DNA of 12,898 nt from an uncultured Ruminococcus sp. (GTDB lineage: Bacteria > Bacillota > Clostridia > Oscillospirales > Ruminococcaceae). A program made the position numbers and the translations under genes. Under the pieces are notes generated by a model. That model worked only from the letters and a program-made list of their open reading frames with translations. It was not told the DNA's origin and did not search any database. Below, piece after piece: positions 6,432-12,898 of this stretch (positions are counted from its first letter, which is position 1; every line of letters starts with the position of its first letter). The stretch spans positions 1 to 12,898 of the forward strand of contig CAMWWG010000005.1 in the NCBI GenBank assembly GCA_947177935.1. The letters run 5' to 3'.

Positions 6432-8915
6432 TTAATAATAATTGTAATACAACGGCGTGAGACTCTGGAAGACTTCCTTTGTGCCTTCGCCTTCTCCTTC
6501 GCCCTCGCCTTCTCCTTCGCCCTCGCCTTCTCCTTCCTTAGGCAGAGTGACATACATCATGCCCCATGTGTTACCTACAACAATATCCTTGCAGATCAGC
6601 TGACCGATGACACCGCAGTCCCCGTTGGAAAATTTATCTGTTACAATGGCATTGCTGGCATCATCATACTGTGTATAAGTCGTACCGGCAGGCATTTTCG
6701 TACCGGAAGCTTGCTGATCAAATTTCAGACCTTGTGCACGGAAATGTGCTGTTGTTACAGTACCATTCAAAGCAGTATAGGTTGCTCCTTCCGCACTATA
6801 AATAATAACATTGGGATAATATTCACTTGCCTCGTTGGGCTGTACTTCGTAAACATCCAACGGCGTACCATTTTTAATTTTTTCCCGGTAGGATTTTGTC
6901 CAGAGTCCGCCATTGCCGTTTAATGTCATAGTATTGTCAATAAAAAAGTACACTGTAGAAGTATCTTCTACAACAATTTCACAACCATTGTTAAGAGAGA
7001 AACTGTCTATTTCAATAATCAGTGGCGTCGTTGCCTTTACATAAAAACTATTTGCCCAGCTTCCCTGTAAAGTGCAGGAATTTTCAATCAGATAATATCC
7101 ATTATATGGATCAGATGGATCATTTATCTTAGAAGGAGGTGCACTATTGGTATAAGTTACACTTGGCTTTGTCAATGTCGCTTCCATATCATCAATACTC
7201 TGTGGATAACTTGCGACAGTAGAAATCTTGATAATCTTGCTTTTCAGTGTTGTATCATCAAAACCGTCAGGATAAATCGGCTGACCATATTCATCCGCAA
7301 TATTATATGGCTCAAATGTTACACCAGGATCAATTGGGACATAATCTGTCAGTATTTGGCTGCCGCTCATGTCTACGATTGAAACTTTACTCATATCACA
7401 GTTGACATTTGCATTATTTTCAAACTTGTTTACACGGATTTCAGAGCAAGTGATTGTATCATTGTTGACAATCTCATAAGCAAACAGCTTGTTTGCCTGC
7501 ACAAGACCGAAATCATGGCTTCCTTGGGTTGAACCATTATTATTTTCAAGTCTGTTCGTACAGATATCACCTGTTACAATCAGTTCACCAGTAGTCACAA
7601 TTTTCTCCGCATACACATTTCCATCTACTTTCAGAACTACCTTATCAGGAATCGTCAGCGTGCCACCGACTACAAGATCTCCGCCAACATAGACATCACA
7701 GGAATTATTTGTTGGATTTCCTTCCGGACTGGTAATAGATAAATCACCATCCATGCGCACATCATTTTCAAACGTAATTACATTACTGTTGTTATTGCGG
7801 ATGATATTCAGACTTCCTTTGGAATAATAATTACCAAATTTGTAATGTTCATGCTTGTTGCCGTTTGCGTCCATGATTGTCTTGTCAACCCATTCATACA
7901 AATCTGATCTTTTCCCGCCGTTATCAACAGAACTTGTTGCAGTGGAATCAAATGTGTACACATCACCTTTCACATGAAGCCCGCCGGTTGTAATATCAAT
8001 TTTGCCTGCATAGAGATTAATTGGTGTGGTATCACTTCCAATATTAATATCCTGATAATTGCCGACATTAAATGTACCGCCGACATACACACAAGGAACC
8101 TGATAGCAGTCTGTTTCCAGATTGCTTGCCCAGTTGTTCTTTAAGTTTTCATGGTAGTCAAAAACTGCACCATTATTAAATGTGAGATCGCCCTCCACAG
8201 CAAAGAAATCGCCCAATTTTGTAAATATGGGATGCGCCTGTGTGGAAGCATAGAGACTACCTTTTACATAAAAAGGCGCTTCAATAATGGTTGTGTTCTC
8301 CAATTTGTAAGTTTTGGAACCGTCTGTATTCAGACCAATCTCCGTACCGCCGGCAACAAAACCGCTCGTACCGATATTGTCATTATCACCCAGACCACCA
8401 TAAGCGACGAATGCGCCACCACCGCCAGAAGAACCGCCAGGACTGCTGGTCGCAACACTATCATCCGCCATATACGCACAATATGTCACGCCCTCACCGG
8501 TGCTTGCCATGTAAGCTTCTGCCTTGATTTCGTAGACAGACCCATCTACCCAGTCTTTTTTCTTGGAATTATAGACGGATTTCTGCTCTGCAAGTGAAAT
8601 CGTCACCGGCACTTTCAGTCCGTCACTGCCCTCAACTTCAATGCTGATGCTGCTGCCTGTGCTAAGCTTGCTGATTTGCTCATTCAGACCGCCGGCAACG
8701 CCCTTATCTACGTCATTGATCGCCTGAATGACGGAATCAAGCGCAGCCTTAGCATTTGCCTTTGTCTGCTCTCTTTGGTAGTTTCTGTAAGCTCTCTTGT
8801 TGGCAGTCGATGCCAGCGCAAGCGTTGCCGCCAGAAACACAATCAGCACCATCATGACAGAAACGACCGTGAACAACACCGTGCCTTTTAATTTTTTCGG
8901 AGTTGTTTTCTTCAT
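6432..8915 (-). CDS. Very large PilX/GspK-like pilin-type protein with beta-solenoid-like body
   Basis: I do not recognise a named family for the whole 827-residue protein. The N-terminus looks like a pilin: basic MKKTTPKKLKG, then one hydrophobic helix (about 12-36) and an Ala-rich amphipathic stretch (to about 67), much like PilX_N. The mature position 5 would be Thr 16, not Glu, as is common in PilX- and GspK-type proteins. A Gly/Ser linker (157-167) leads to a long body with recurring turns such as VKGS (217), VEGDL (240), VGGTF (278), VKGDV (315), MDGDL (388), VGGDL (410) and VTGDI (447), resembling bactofilin-like beta-solenoids. Eleven Cys residues occur. A second domain spans about 520-790, and an (EG)9 tract (794-811) precedes the C-terminus. 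The start was set by AAGGTGG 8 bases before the ATG and by the KLKG motif. It is in the pil operon, so it is probably exported with the pilus, perhaps at the tip as an adhesin. Confidence 0.75.
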   Translation of the reverse strand: MKKTTPKKLKGTVLFTVVSVMMVLIVFLAATLALASTANKRAYRNYQREQTKANAKAALDSVIQAINDVDKGVAGGLNEQISKLSTGSSISIEVEGSDGLKVPVTISLAEQKSVYNSKKKDWVDGSVYEIKAEAYMASTGEGVTYCAYMADDSVATSSPGGSSGGGGAFVAYGGLGDNDNIGTSGFVAGGTEIGLNTDGSKTYKLENTTIIEAPFYVKGSLYASTQAHPIFTKLGDFFAVEGDLTFNNGAVFDYHENLKNNWASNLETDCYQVPCVYVGGTFNVGNYQDINIGSDTTPINLYAGKIDITTGGLHVKGDVYTFDSTATSSVDNGGKRSDLYEWVDKTIMDANGNKHEHYKFGNYYSKGSLNIIRNNNSNVITFENDVRMDGDLSITSPEGNPTNNSCDVYVGGDLVVGGTLTIPDKVVLKVDGNVYAEKIVTTGELIVTGDICTNRLENNNGSTQGSHDFGLVQANKLFAYEIVNNDTITCSEIRVNKFENNANVNCDMSKVSIVDMSGSQILTDYVPIDPGVTFEPYNIADEYGQPIYPDGFDDTTLKSKIIKISTVASYPQSIDDMEATLTKPSVTYTNSAPPSKINDPSDPYNGYYLIENSCTLQGSWANSFYVKATTPLIIEIDSFSLNNGCEIVVEDTSTVYFFIDNTMTLNGNGGLWTKSYREKIKNGTPLDVYEVQPNEASEYYPNVIIYSAEGATYTALNGTVTTAHFRAQGLKFDQQASGTKMPAGTTYTQYDDASNAIVTDKFSNGDCGVIGQLICKDIVVGNTWGMMYVTLPKEGEGEGEGEGEGEGEGEGTKEVFQSLTPLYYNYY
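6484..6537 (-). repeat. In-frame hexanucleotide repeat encoding (Glu-Gly)9
   Basis: Nine consecutive 6-base units (CCTTCG, CCTTCT, CCCTCG, CCTTCC variants on the plus strand). Two full copies of an 18-base higher-order unit lie at 6490-6507 and 6508-6525. The units differ at one or two bases, so the tract is partly degenerate. Because the unit is a multiple of three, copy-number change would alter protein length, not switch the gene off. Confidence 0.9.
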
Positions 8916-8923
8916 CTTCCTGA

Positions 8924-8930
8924 CCACCTT
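8924..8930 (-). promoter_or_regulatory. Ribosome binding site that fixes the start of the large pilin-like gene
   Basis: AAGGTGG with 8 bases to the ATG at 8913-8915. The longer in-frame reading that begins at 9005 would overlap the pilO-like gene and add 30 polar residues before the pilin-like leader, so it was not used. Confidence 0.8.
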
Positions 8931-8970
8931 TCTGTTGTCTCTGTTGTCTTCATTCACAAAAATTGCGGGA

Positions 8971-9792
8971 TCAGCTAAAATCCGGTTCGTCAATCGGCAT
9001 TGCATTGTAGAATGTGAGACTCAATGTGAGTTCACTTTTGCCATCGCCATTGTCCGTAACCTCACGCTGTGTTGTTGTCACATTACCTTCTTCATCTGTA
9101 GATTCGACAGTTTCCATACGGGTCTGTCCCTTGCCGAATGTATAGTCTGCAATATCAACGGATGTCACACGGATTGCATTTTCGTCTTCTTTGATTTTGT
9201 CCAGGAATAATGCCAGATTTTCTCTGGAACCTCTTACAGTCAGATCAAGTGTATTGGTCATAACTTCTGCGGTTTCTTTCTGAGAAAGTGTATTGCTTTC
9301 TTTGAGCAGGTCAGATACCTGCTGTTCATATTTGCCATTGATATCAGCATTCTCTAACAGAGAGTATGTCAGCACATTAGGCGTATAATAGTAATAATCT
9401 AGTGTCTGGGAAGCAATACCGCTTGTTGCAAAACTGGAAACTTCCAGCTCACATTCATCAATCATGGGCTGTACATACTGATCCAGAATGTAATTCGCTT
9501 TTAGATTATCAAATGTGTCATTCACAGGCTCGAATACACTGTTAACGAACAGTTCTGCGGTCTTCTCCGCCTCGCTTGCTTCTTTCTTGATATTTTCTTC
9601 CAAAGTAGGGATCTGCTGTAATTTTGCATCAATGCCCTCCCACTCGGTCTTGGTTGCCTCATAATCATCTCTGTCAGCCACAAGTTTGTTATACTTCGGA
9701 CGGATCAGTGCAAAAAATCCGGCTGCCAGAATAATAATTGCGGTCATAATGACAAGAATCATCTTGTCTCTGTAACTCATTTCACGCATCAT
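8971..9792 (-). CDS. pilO: PilO-like inner-membrane alignment protein
   Basis: Predicted bitopic membrane protein of the T4P alignment complex, 273 residues. The layout is that of PilO: a short cytoplasmic N-terminus, one membrane helix (about 11-30), a charged heptad-like coiled coil (about 34-80), then an extracytoplasmic region ending in a likely ferredoxin-like half (about 178-262: TLDLTVRGSRENLALFLDKI and later ELTLSLTFYNAM). An acidic Thr-rich insertion (about 222-250) interrupts that half. In Gram-negative systems PilO pairs with PilN; here the partner is fused to PilM and encoded immediately upstream. Two adjacent ATGs are possible; a purine-rich AAAGGGGG lies about 10 bases upstream, next to the stop of the preceding gene (17-base gap). 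Sequence similarity is weak by eye, so the name rests on topology and gene order. Confidence 0.75.
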   Translation of the reverse strand: MMREMSYRDKMILVIMTAIIILAAGFFALIRPKYNKLVADRDDYEATKTEWEGIDAKLQQIPTLEENIKKEASEAEKTAELFVNSVFEPVNDTFDNLKANYILDQYVQPMIDECELEVSSFATSGIASQTLDYYYYTPNVLTYSLLENADINGKYEQQVSDLLKESNTLSQKETAEVMTNTLDLTVRGSRENLALFLDKIKEDENAIRVTSVDIADYTFGKGQTRMETVESTDEEGNVTTTQREVTDNGDGKSELTLSLTFYNAMPIDEPDFS

Positions 9793-9809
9793 GATGTAAA
9801 ATACCCCCT

Positions 9810-11471
9810 TTATTCAGCAGCCGGCTCAGCGTCTGCTGTTGTTTCTTCCGGAACAGTTTCTTCTACAATTTCAGGCAGTTCCTCCGGCAGCATGGTCAGT
9901 GTCAGATTGAAAGAAACGATTTTATTTGTGTTATTAGAACCCTCTGCACTGACAGTGCCTGCGACTGCATAACCATCATATGTAACGGAAGAAAACATAC
10001 GATTATCCTGCTCAGACGCTTCCTCGCCGTAAGTCTCATAGAGATACTGTACCAGATTGGACGGATATTTTTGCGTGAACTCTTCCGATGTTTCAATCAT
10101 CACCGGAACAACCAGGACGCCATTATCATAAGAAACGGAAATTGTCGGACTCTCGCTTGTACCATCTGTTTGACTCATCACTGTCTCAACAGCTTCATCA
10201 ATCGCATCATAGACGGCAATATCCACAACAGGCAGTGTCTTATAAGCATCACTGGCACTATTGATATTATCTGCATAGGTACGGACAACATCTTTCATTA
10301 CTTGCAAATCTTCATAATGCTGTAATTTTGCTGCTGTTTCGGGAGACTCAATCTCAGCCCGGAGGTTTGCTGTATCTTTTTTATAATTGCCGTCCATCAC
10401 AGCCAGAACGCCGAATGCCGCTGCTACAACAATTGCACTCAGACCGATACCGACACCGGCAATGACTGCAAATGAACCGTTATCCTGTACTTTTCCGGCA
10501 ACACCTGCCTCCGCCATACTGGTCTCTAACAGGTTAATATATTCTGTGAGTTTGTCACGCTTGAACATTGCACCAATGGCATTGGCATAAACTGCAAACT
10601 CCAGTTTTTCTGTGCCATGGATCTGTGCAGGCATGGCAAGTCGGGTCGATGTGATTTCGTCTTTTTTCAGCACTTCTTCCAGTCTGTTGTACAGATCCGG
10701 AGAGGCATTCAGATCACCATAGAATACAACATTGTAAATTTCTTCCGAACCACGGATTCTTGCAAACTGGAGCATACGCCCGATGTTCTCGTTGACTGCC
10801 TCATAGATATAGTCGTCCGGATTGTCATAGTCTTCCGGATCAATCGGCGCAAAACGTGAGAACGAAAGTTCACTTTCTTCATACAGGTTCAAGCTGATGA
10901 AATCCTTGTCAATCTGTACAGCCAGAAGCGGCATTTTTGCCTTGTTCTTGGCATCTGCAAGCAACACTTTGGTGATAGCATTACAACCAATCATAACAGA
11001 CTTGAGTGTAATACCGAGCATACGGAAAATAGCTCTATAACTGTCAATGACGTCACGGGGACATGCCGTTGCAAGAATTTTCTGCATTTTTTCGCCGTTG
11101 GCATCCTGTTGCGGTTCACCTACAATTGTATAGCCTACAGCGTAGGAATCATCAATGTTGAGCTGATTGCTCAGTTCCAGACGGACGCTTTTCATGAATT
11201 CCGATTCTTTGGGATTCGGCGGGATCATGAGTTCCTTGAAGACAGTCTGGTTTGAGGAAATTGAAATAATAGCCTCTTTGTCGGCGATATTCGCCGCTTT
11301 CATAGTCTTGATGATTTGGGCAACAACACGGTTCGGATCGTTGACGTGTCCGTTGACAATGAGCGCCTCGTCGAGTTTAATCTCTGCTGCATTGGTCACA
11401 CGGATCTTGTTGCCGCTTTCTGTACCCTTCACAAACCGGATACTTCTGTCAGTAATATCAAATGAAAGCAT
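9810..11471 (-). CDS. PilM-PilN fusion protein (actin-like ATPase fold plus membrane assembly domain)
   Basis: Predicted inner-membrane assembly protein of 553 residues that joins two usually separate proteins. Residues 1-300 look like PilM: an opening LSFDITDRSIRFVKG phosphate-loop-like strand, GCNAITKVL (162-170) and AVQIDKDFISLNLYEES (184-200). At 309-316 the sequence reads TEYINLLE, matching the INLLP motif by which PilN's cytoplasmic tail docks on PilM. One membrane helix follows (about 334-358), then a likely coiled coil (362-400) and a PilN-like extracytoplasmic domain (about 410-528). The C-terminal tail (529-553) is Pro/Glu/Thr rich and acidic. The length roughly equals PilM plus PilN, and no separate pilN exists before pilO. 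The start has AGAGGTGG 8 bases upstream. A 72-base AT-rich gap separates it from pilC. Confidence 0.85.
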   Translation of the reverse strand: MLSFDITDRSIRFVKGTESGNKIRVTNAAEIKLDEALIVNGHVNDPNRVVAQIIKTMKAANIADKEAIISISSNQTVFKELMIPPNPKESEFMKSVRLELSNQLNIDDSYAVGYTIVGEPQQDANGEKMQKILATACPRDVIDSYRAIFRMLGITLKSVMIGCNAITKVLLADAKNKAKMPLLAVQIDKDFISLNLYEESELSFSRFAPIDPEDYDNPDDYIYEAVNENIGRMLQFARIRGSEEIYNVVFYGDLNASPDLYNRLEEVLKKDEITSTRLAMPAQIHGTEKLEFAVYANAIGAMFKRDKLTEYINLLETSMAEAGVAGKVQDNGSFAVIAGVGIGLSAIVVAAAFGVLAVMDGNYKKDTANLRAEIESPETAAKLQHYEDLQVMKDVVRTYADNINSASDAYKTLPVVDIAVYDAIDEAVETVMSQTDGTSESPTISVSYDNGVLVVPVMIETSEEFTQKYPSNLVQYLYETYGEEASEQDNRMFSSVTYDGYAVAGTVSAEGSNNTNKIVSFNLTLTMLPEELPEIVEETVPEETTADAEPAAE

Positions 11472-11543
11472 TTAAGTTTCCACCTCTCTTAAAATTTCTT
11501 AGAAATCTGCATAAAATTATAAATAATTTATTATTAATTATAA
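11472..11543 (-). other. AT-rich gap inside the pil operon, nothing firm seen
   Basis: This is the longest gap in the operon and is very A/T rich. It contains a short ATTTC-TAA-GAAAT hairpin and a TATAAT-like word without a convincing -35, followed by the ribosome binding site of the next gene (11480-11487). No terminator with a T run is evident, so read-through from pilC is expected. Confidence 0.4.
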
Positions 11544-12740
11544 TTATGCAGCAATCGCATCGAATGAGCCATAGAGTGCCGGGAAGATAGATGCCAATAA
11601 CAAGCCGACTGCCACACCCATGATAATGATCATCACCGGTTCGAGCATTCCAACCAGACGACCAACGGCAGAGTCTGCTTCTTCGTCGTAGTAGTCAGCC
11701 GTTTTGCTCAGGATGGTATCCAATGCACCGGCTTCTTCACCGACATAGATAATGGAGCAGAACATGGAGTCAAAAATTTCGGTTCTCTGAATTGCAGCAG
11801 AGAGCGTTTCGCCCTGTTTTACTTCATCAATGACATTTTCGAAACACTCACTGATATAGAGATTGCCTAAAATATCAGAAGATCTTCTCAGACAGTCCAC
11901 CATCGGAATACCAGAAGAATACAGAGAGGAAAGTGTGCTTGCAAAACGTGCGGTGTAGACTTTTACAACCAATGGGCCAAATCCTGGACCCTTGATAATG
12001 AGTTTATCCCATTTGAGACGGGTGCTCGGAATTTTCATAATGTACATGAAAGCAAAGATAATACCAATGACAACGATCACATAAATATACCAGTATTGAA
12101 TCAAGGAGTCACTGAATCCCATCATGACTTTGGTCAGCGCCGGCATGGCATCTGGGTCTTCATACATGCCTGCAAATGTCGGCATGATGAAAGCGAACAT
12201 GAAGATAACAATGACAATACAGAGTACGCCTAAGATAATCGGGTAAGTGATGGCGCCCTTGATGGTGTTGTTCATTTTGTTCTGTTTTTGGTAATAATCC
12301 GACAAATCCTGTGAAATTGTGTCCAGCGAACCAGAAGTTTCACCTGCGGCAATCATGGAAATCATGAATTCCGGGAAAACGCCTCTGTACTGTGCAAGGG
12401 AATCAGAGAATGACTCACCTTTCTGAACGCTTTCATAAACGCTCTGCCAGAGTTCCTTTGCGTCCTCGGTCGGCTGCTCCTTGCTGAGGATGTCCAAAGC
12501 CTTAACGAGCGTCAGACCGGAAGTCAGCATTGCTGCAAGCTGTCTGCAGTTAAACGCCAGGTCTTTGGTGCTGAATTTCTTAATTGTCTTTTTCTTTTCG
12601 ATGTCTTTTTCCTCGTACTTGGTAACTGTCAGACCTTTTTCCTTGGCTTTTGCCGCAAATTCTCTTGCGTCCTCAGCGTTGATAGTACCCTTGACCTGCT
12701 TACCCGCAGCAGTGGTTGCAACGTAGGAAAAACTTTTCAT
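11544..12740 (-). CDS. pilC: PilC-type inner-membrane platform protein
   Basis: Predicted polytopic platform protein (GspF/PilC family) on which PilB and PilT act to move pilins into or out of the fibre. It has 398 residues, the usual length. Two related T2SSF domains are visible, with matching motifs GETSGSLD (133-140) and GEEAGALD (334-341), each following a helical cytoplasmic segment. Membrane helices are at about 165-190, 213-236 and 367-390, and an N-terminal extension (1-55) begins SFSYVATTAAGKQVKG as in family members. The ATG at 12738-12740 is chosen because GGAGGTGG lies just upstream; the in-frame reading from 12791 would add 17 residues without a ribosome site. It is first in the minus-strand pil operon and is driven by the promoter at 12809-12837. 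Confidence 0.95.
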   Translation of the reverse strand: MKSFSYVATTAAGKQVKGTINAEDAREFAAKAKEKGLTVTKYEEKDIEKKKTIKKFSTKDLAFNCRQLAAMLTSGLTLVKALDILSKEQPTEDAKELWQSVYESVQKGESFSDSLAQYRGVFPEFMISMIAAGETSGSLDTISQDLSDYYQKQNKMNNTIKGAITYPIILGVLCIVIVIFMFAFIMPTFAGMYEDPDAMPALTKVMMGFSDSLIQYWYIYVIVVIGIIFAFMYIMKIPSTRLKWDKLIIKGPGFGPLVVKVYTARFASTLSSLYSSGIPMVDCLRRSSDILGNLYISECFENVIDEVKQGETLSAAIQRTEIFDSMFCSIIYVGEEAGALDTILSKTADYYDEEADSAVGRLVGMLEPVMIIIMGVAVGLLLASIFPALYGSFDAIAA

Positions 12741-12744
12741 TCGA

Positions 12745-12752
12745 CCACCTCC
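12745..12752 (-). promoter_or_regulatory. Ribosome binding site that fixes the pilC start
   Basis: GGAGGTGG, with the GGAGG core 7 bases before the ATG at 12738-12740. Confidence 0.85.
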
Positions 12753-12808
12753 AATAAAATTTGGTTTGTATTTGCAAGAATATTTCAGCATAATACTCCA
12801 GTATCTTA

Positions 12809-12837
12809 ATTATAACATTGAAAGACAAAAAATGCAA
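12809..12837 (-). promoter_or_regulatory. Promoter of the pilC operon
   Basis: On the minus strand, -35 TTGCAT (12832-12837), a 17-base spacer and a perfect -10 TATAAT (12809-12814) preceded by TG one base away (extended -10). The start would be near 12802, giving a leader of about 60 bases. The DNA upstream (to 12898) is A/T rich with A- and T-tracts that could act as an UP element; no gene is seen there. Confidence 0.8.
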
Positions 12838-12898
12838 CTGTATTTTTTCATAAATAGAGAAAATTTTTTTAGAAATTTTCACTAAACGAACACAAAAG

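Noticed and set aside
6484..6537. Repeat tract as an on/off phase-variation switch or CRISPR-like array
   Set aside because: The unit is six bases, so length changes keep the frame, and there are no spacers.
8916..9005. Longer start for the large pilin-like protein
   Set aside because: It would overlap the pilO-like gene and put 30 polar residues before the pilin-like leader; the ATG at 8915 has a ribosome site and fits the KLKG motif.
2272..9792. Competence (com) pseudopilus operon instead of type IV pilus genes
   Set aside because: PilM/PilN- and PilO-like proteins, a PilT-type ATPase and the zinc-motif PilB are present; com operons lack these.
12741..12791. Seventeen extra residues before pilC
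   Set aside because: The predicted ribosome site for the inner ATG lies inside this stretch, and PilC proteins normally begin near the SFSY segment.
12859..12880. Eight-base A/T inverted repeat upstream of the pilC promoter as a terminator
   Set aside because: The stem is made almost only of A-T pairs and has no clean T run; such repeats are expected by chance in this A/T-rich DNA.

Overview
The window is a type IV pilus (T4P) assembly locus next to the 5' part of a DNA polymerase I gene. It looks like a low- to mid-GC Gram-positive Clostridia genome. My best guess is the Ruminococcus/Oscillospiraceae group, from gene content and protein style only. Supporting signs are strong AGGAGG-type ribosome binding sites, a TTG start, sigma-A type promoters, and a T4P gene set with PilM, PilN and PilO functions but no outer-membrane parts (no PilP, no PilQ secretin) in view.

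Layout from right to left. A promoter near 12809-12837 drives a minus-strand operon: pilC (12740-11544, platform protein), a natural pilM-pilN fusion (11471-9810), a pilO-like gene (9792-8971), a very large PilX/GspK-like pilin-type protein with a beta-solenoid-like body (8915-6432), a PilV-like minor prepilin (6410-6003) and a PilW-like prepilin (5990-5031). On the plus strand, convergent with that operon, lies pilD (4070-4960, prepilin peptidase), followed by a strong terminator. Divergent from pilD, with overlapping -10 elements, is the minus-strand pair pilB (3948-2272, extension ATPase) and pilT (2232-1162, retraction-type ATPase), followed by its own terminator. Last on the minus strand is polA (962 to the left edge, incomplete), with its own promoter.

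How the parts fit: PilD cleaves the prepilin leaders in the membrane. The PilM-N fusion and the PilO-like protein form the inner assembly complex around PilC. PilB pushes pilins out and PilT pulls them back. The three pilin-type genes look like minor (initiation or tip) pilins; no obvious small major pilin is present, so it is probably encoded elsewhere.

The most notable items are the 827-residue pilin-like protein, which lacks the usual Glu at mature position 5 and is a candidate pilus-tip protein, and the PilM-PilN fusion that keeps the PilN INLL motif inside one chain. I see no mobile element, CRISPR array, tRNA or rRNA. Nearly all DNA is accounted for by genes; no gene-free stretch exceeds 300 bases. 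Product names rest on reading motifs by eye, not on database searches.
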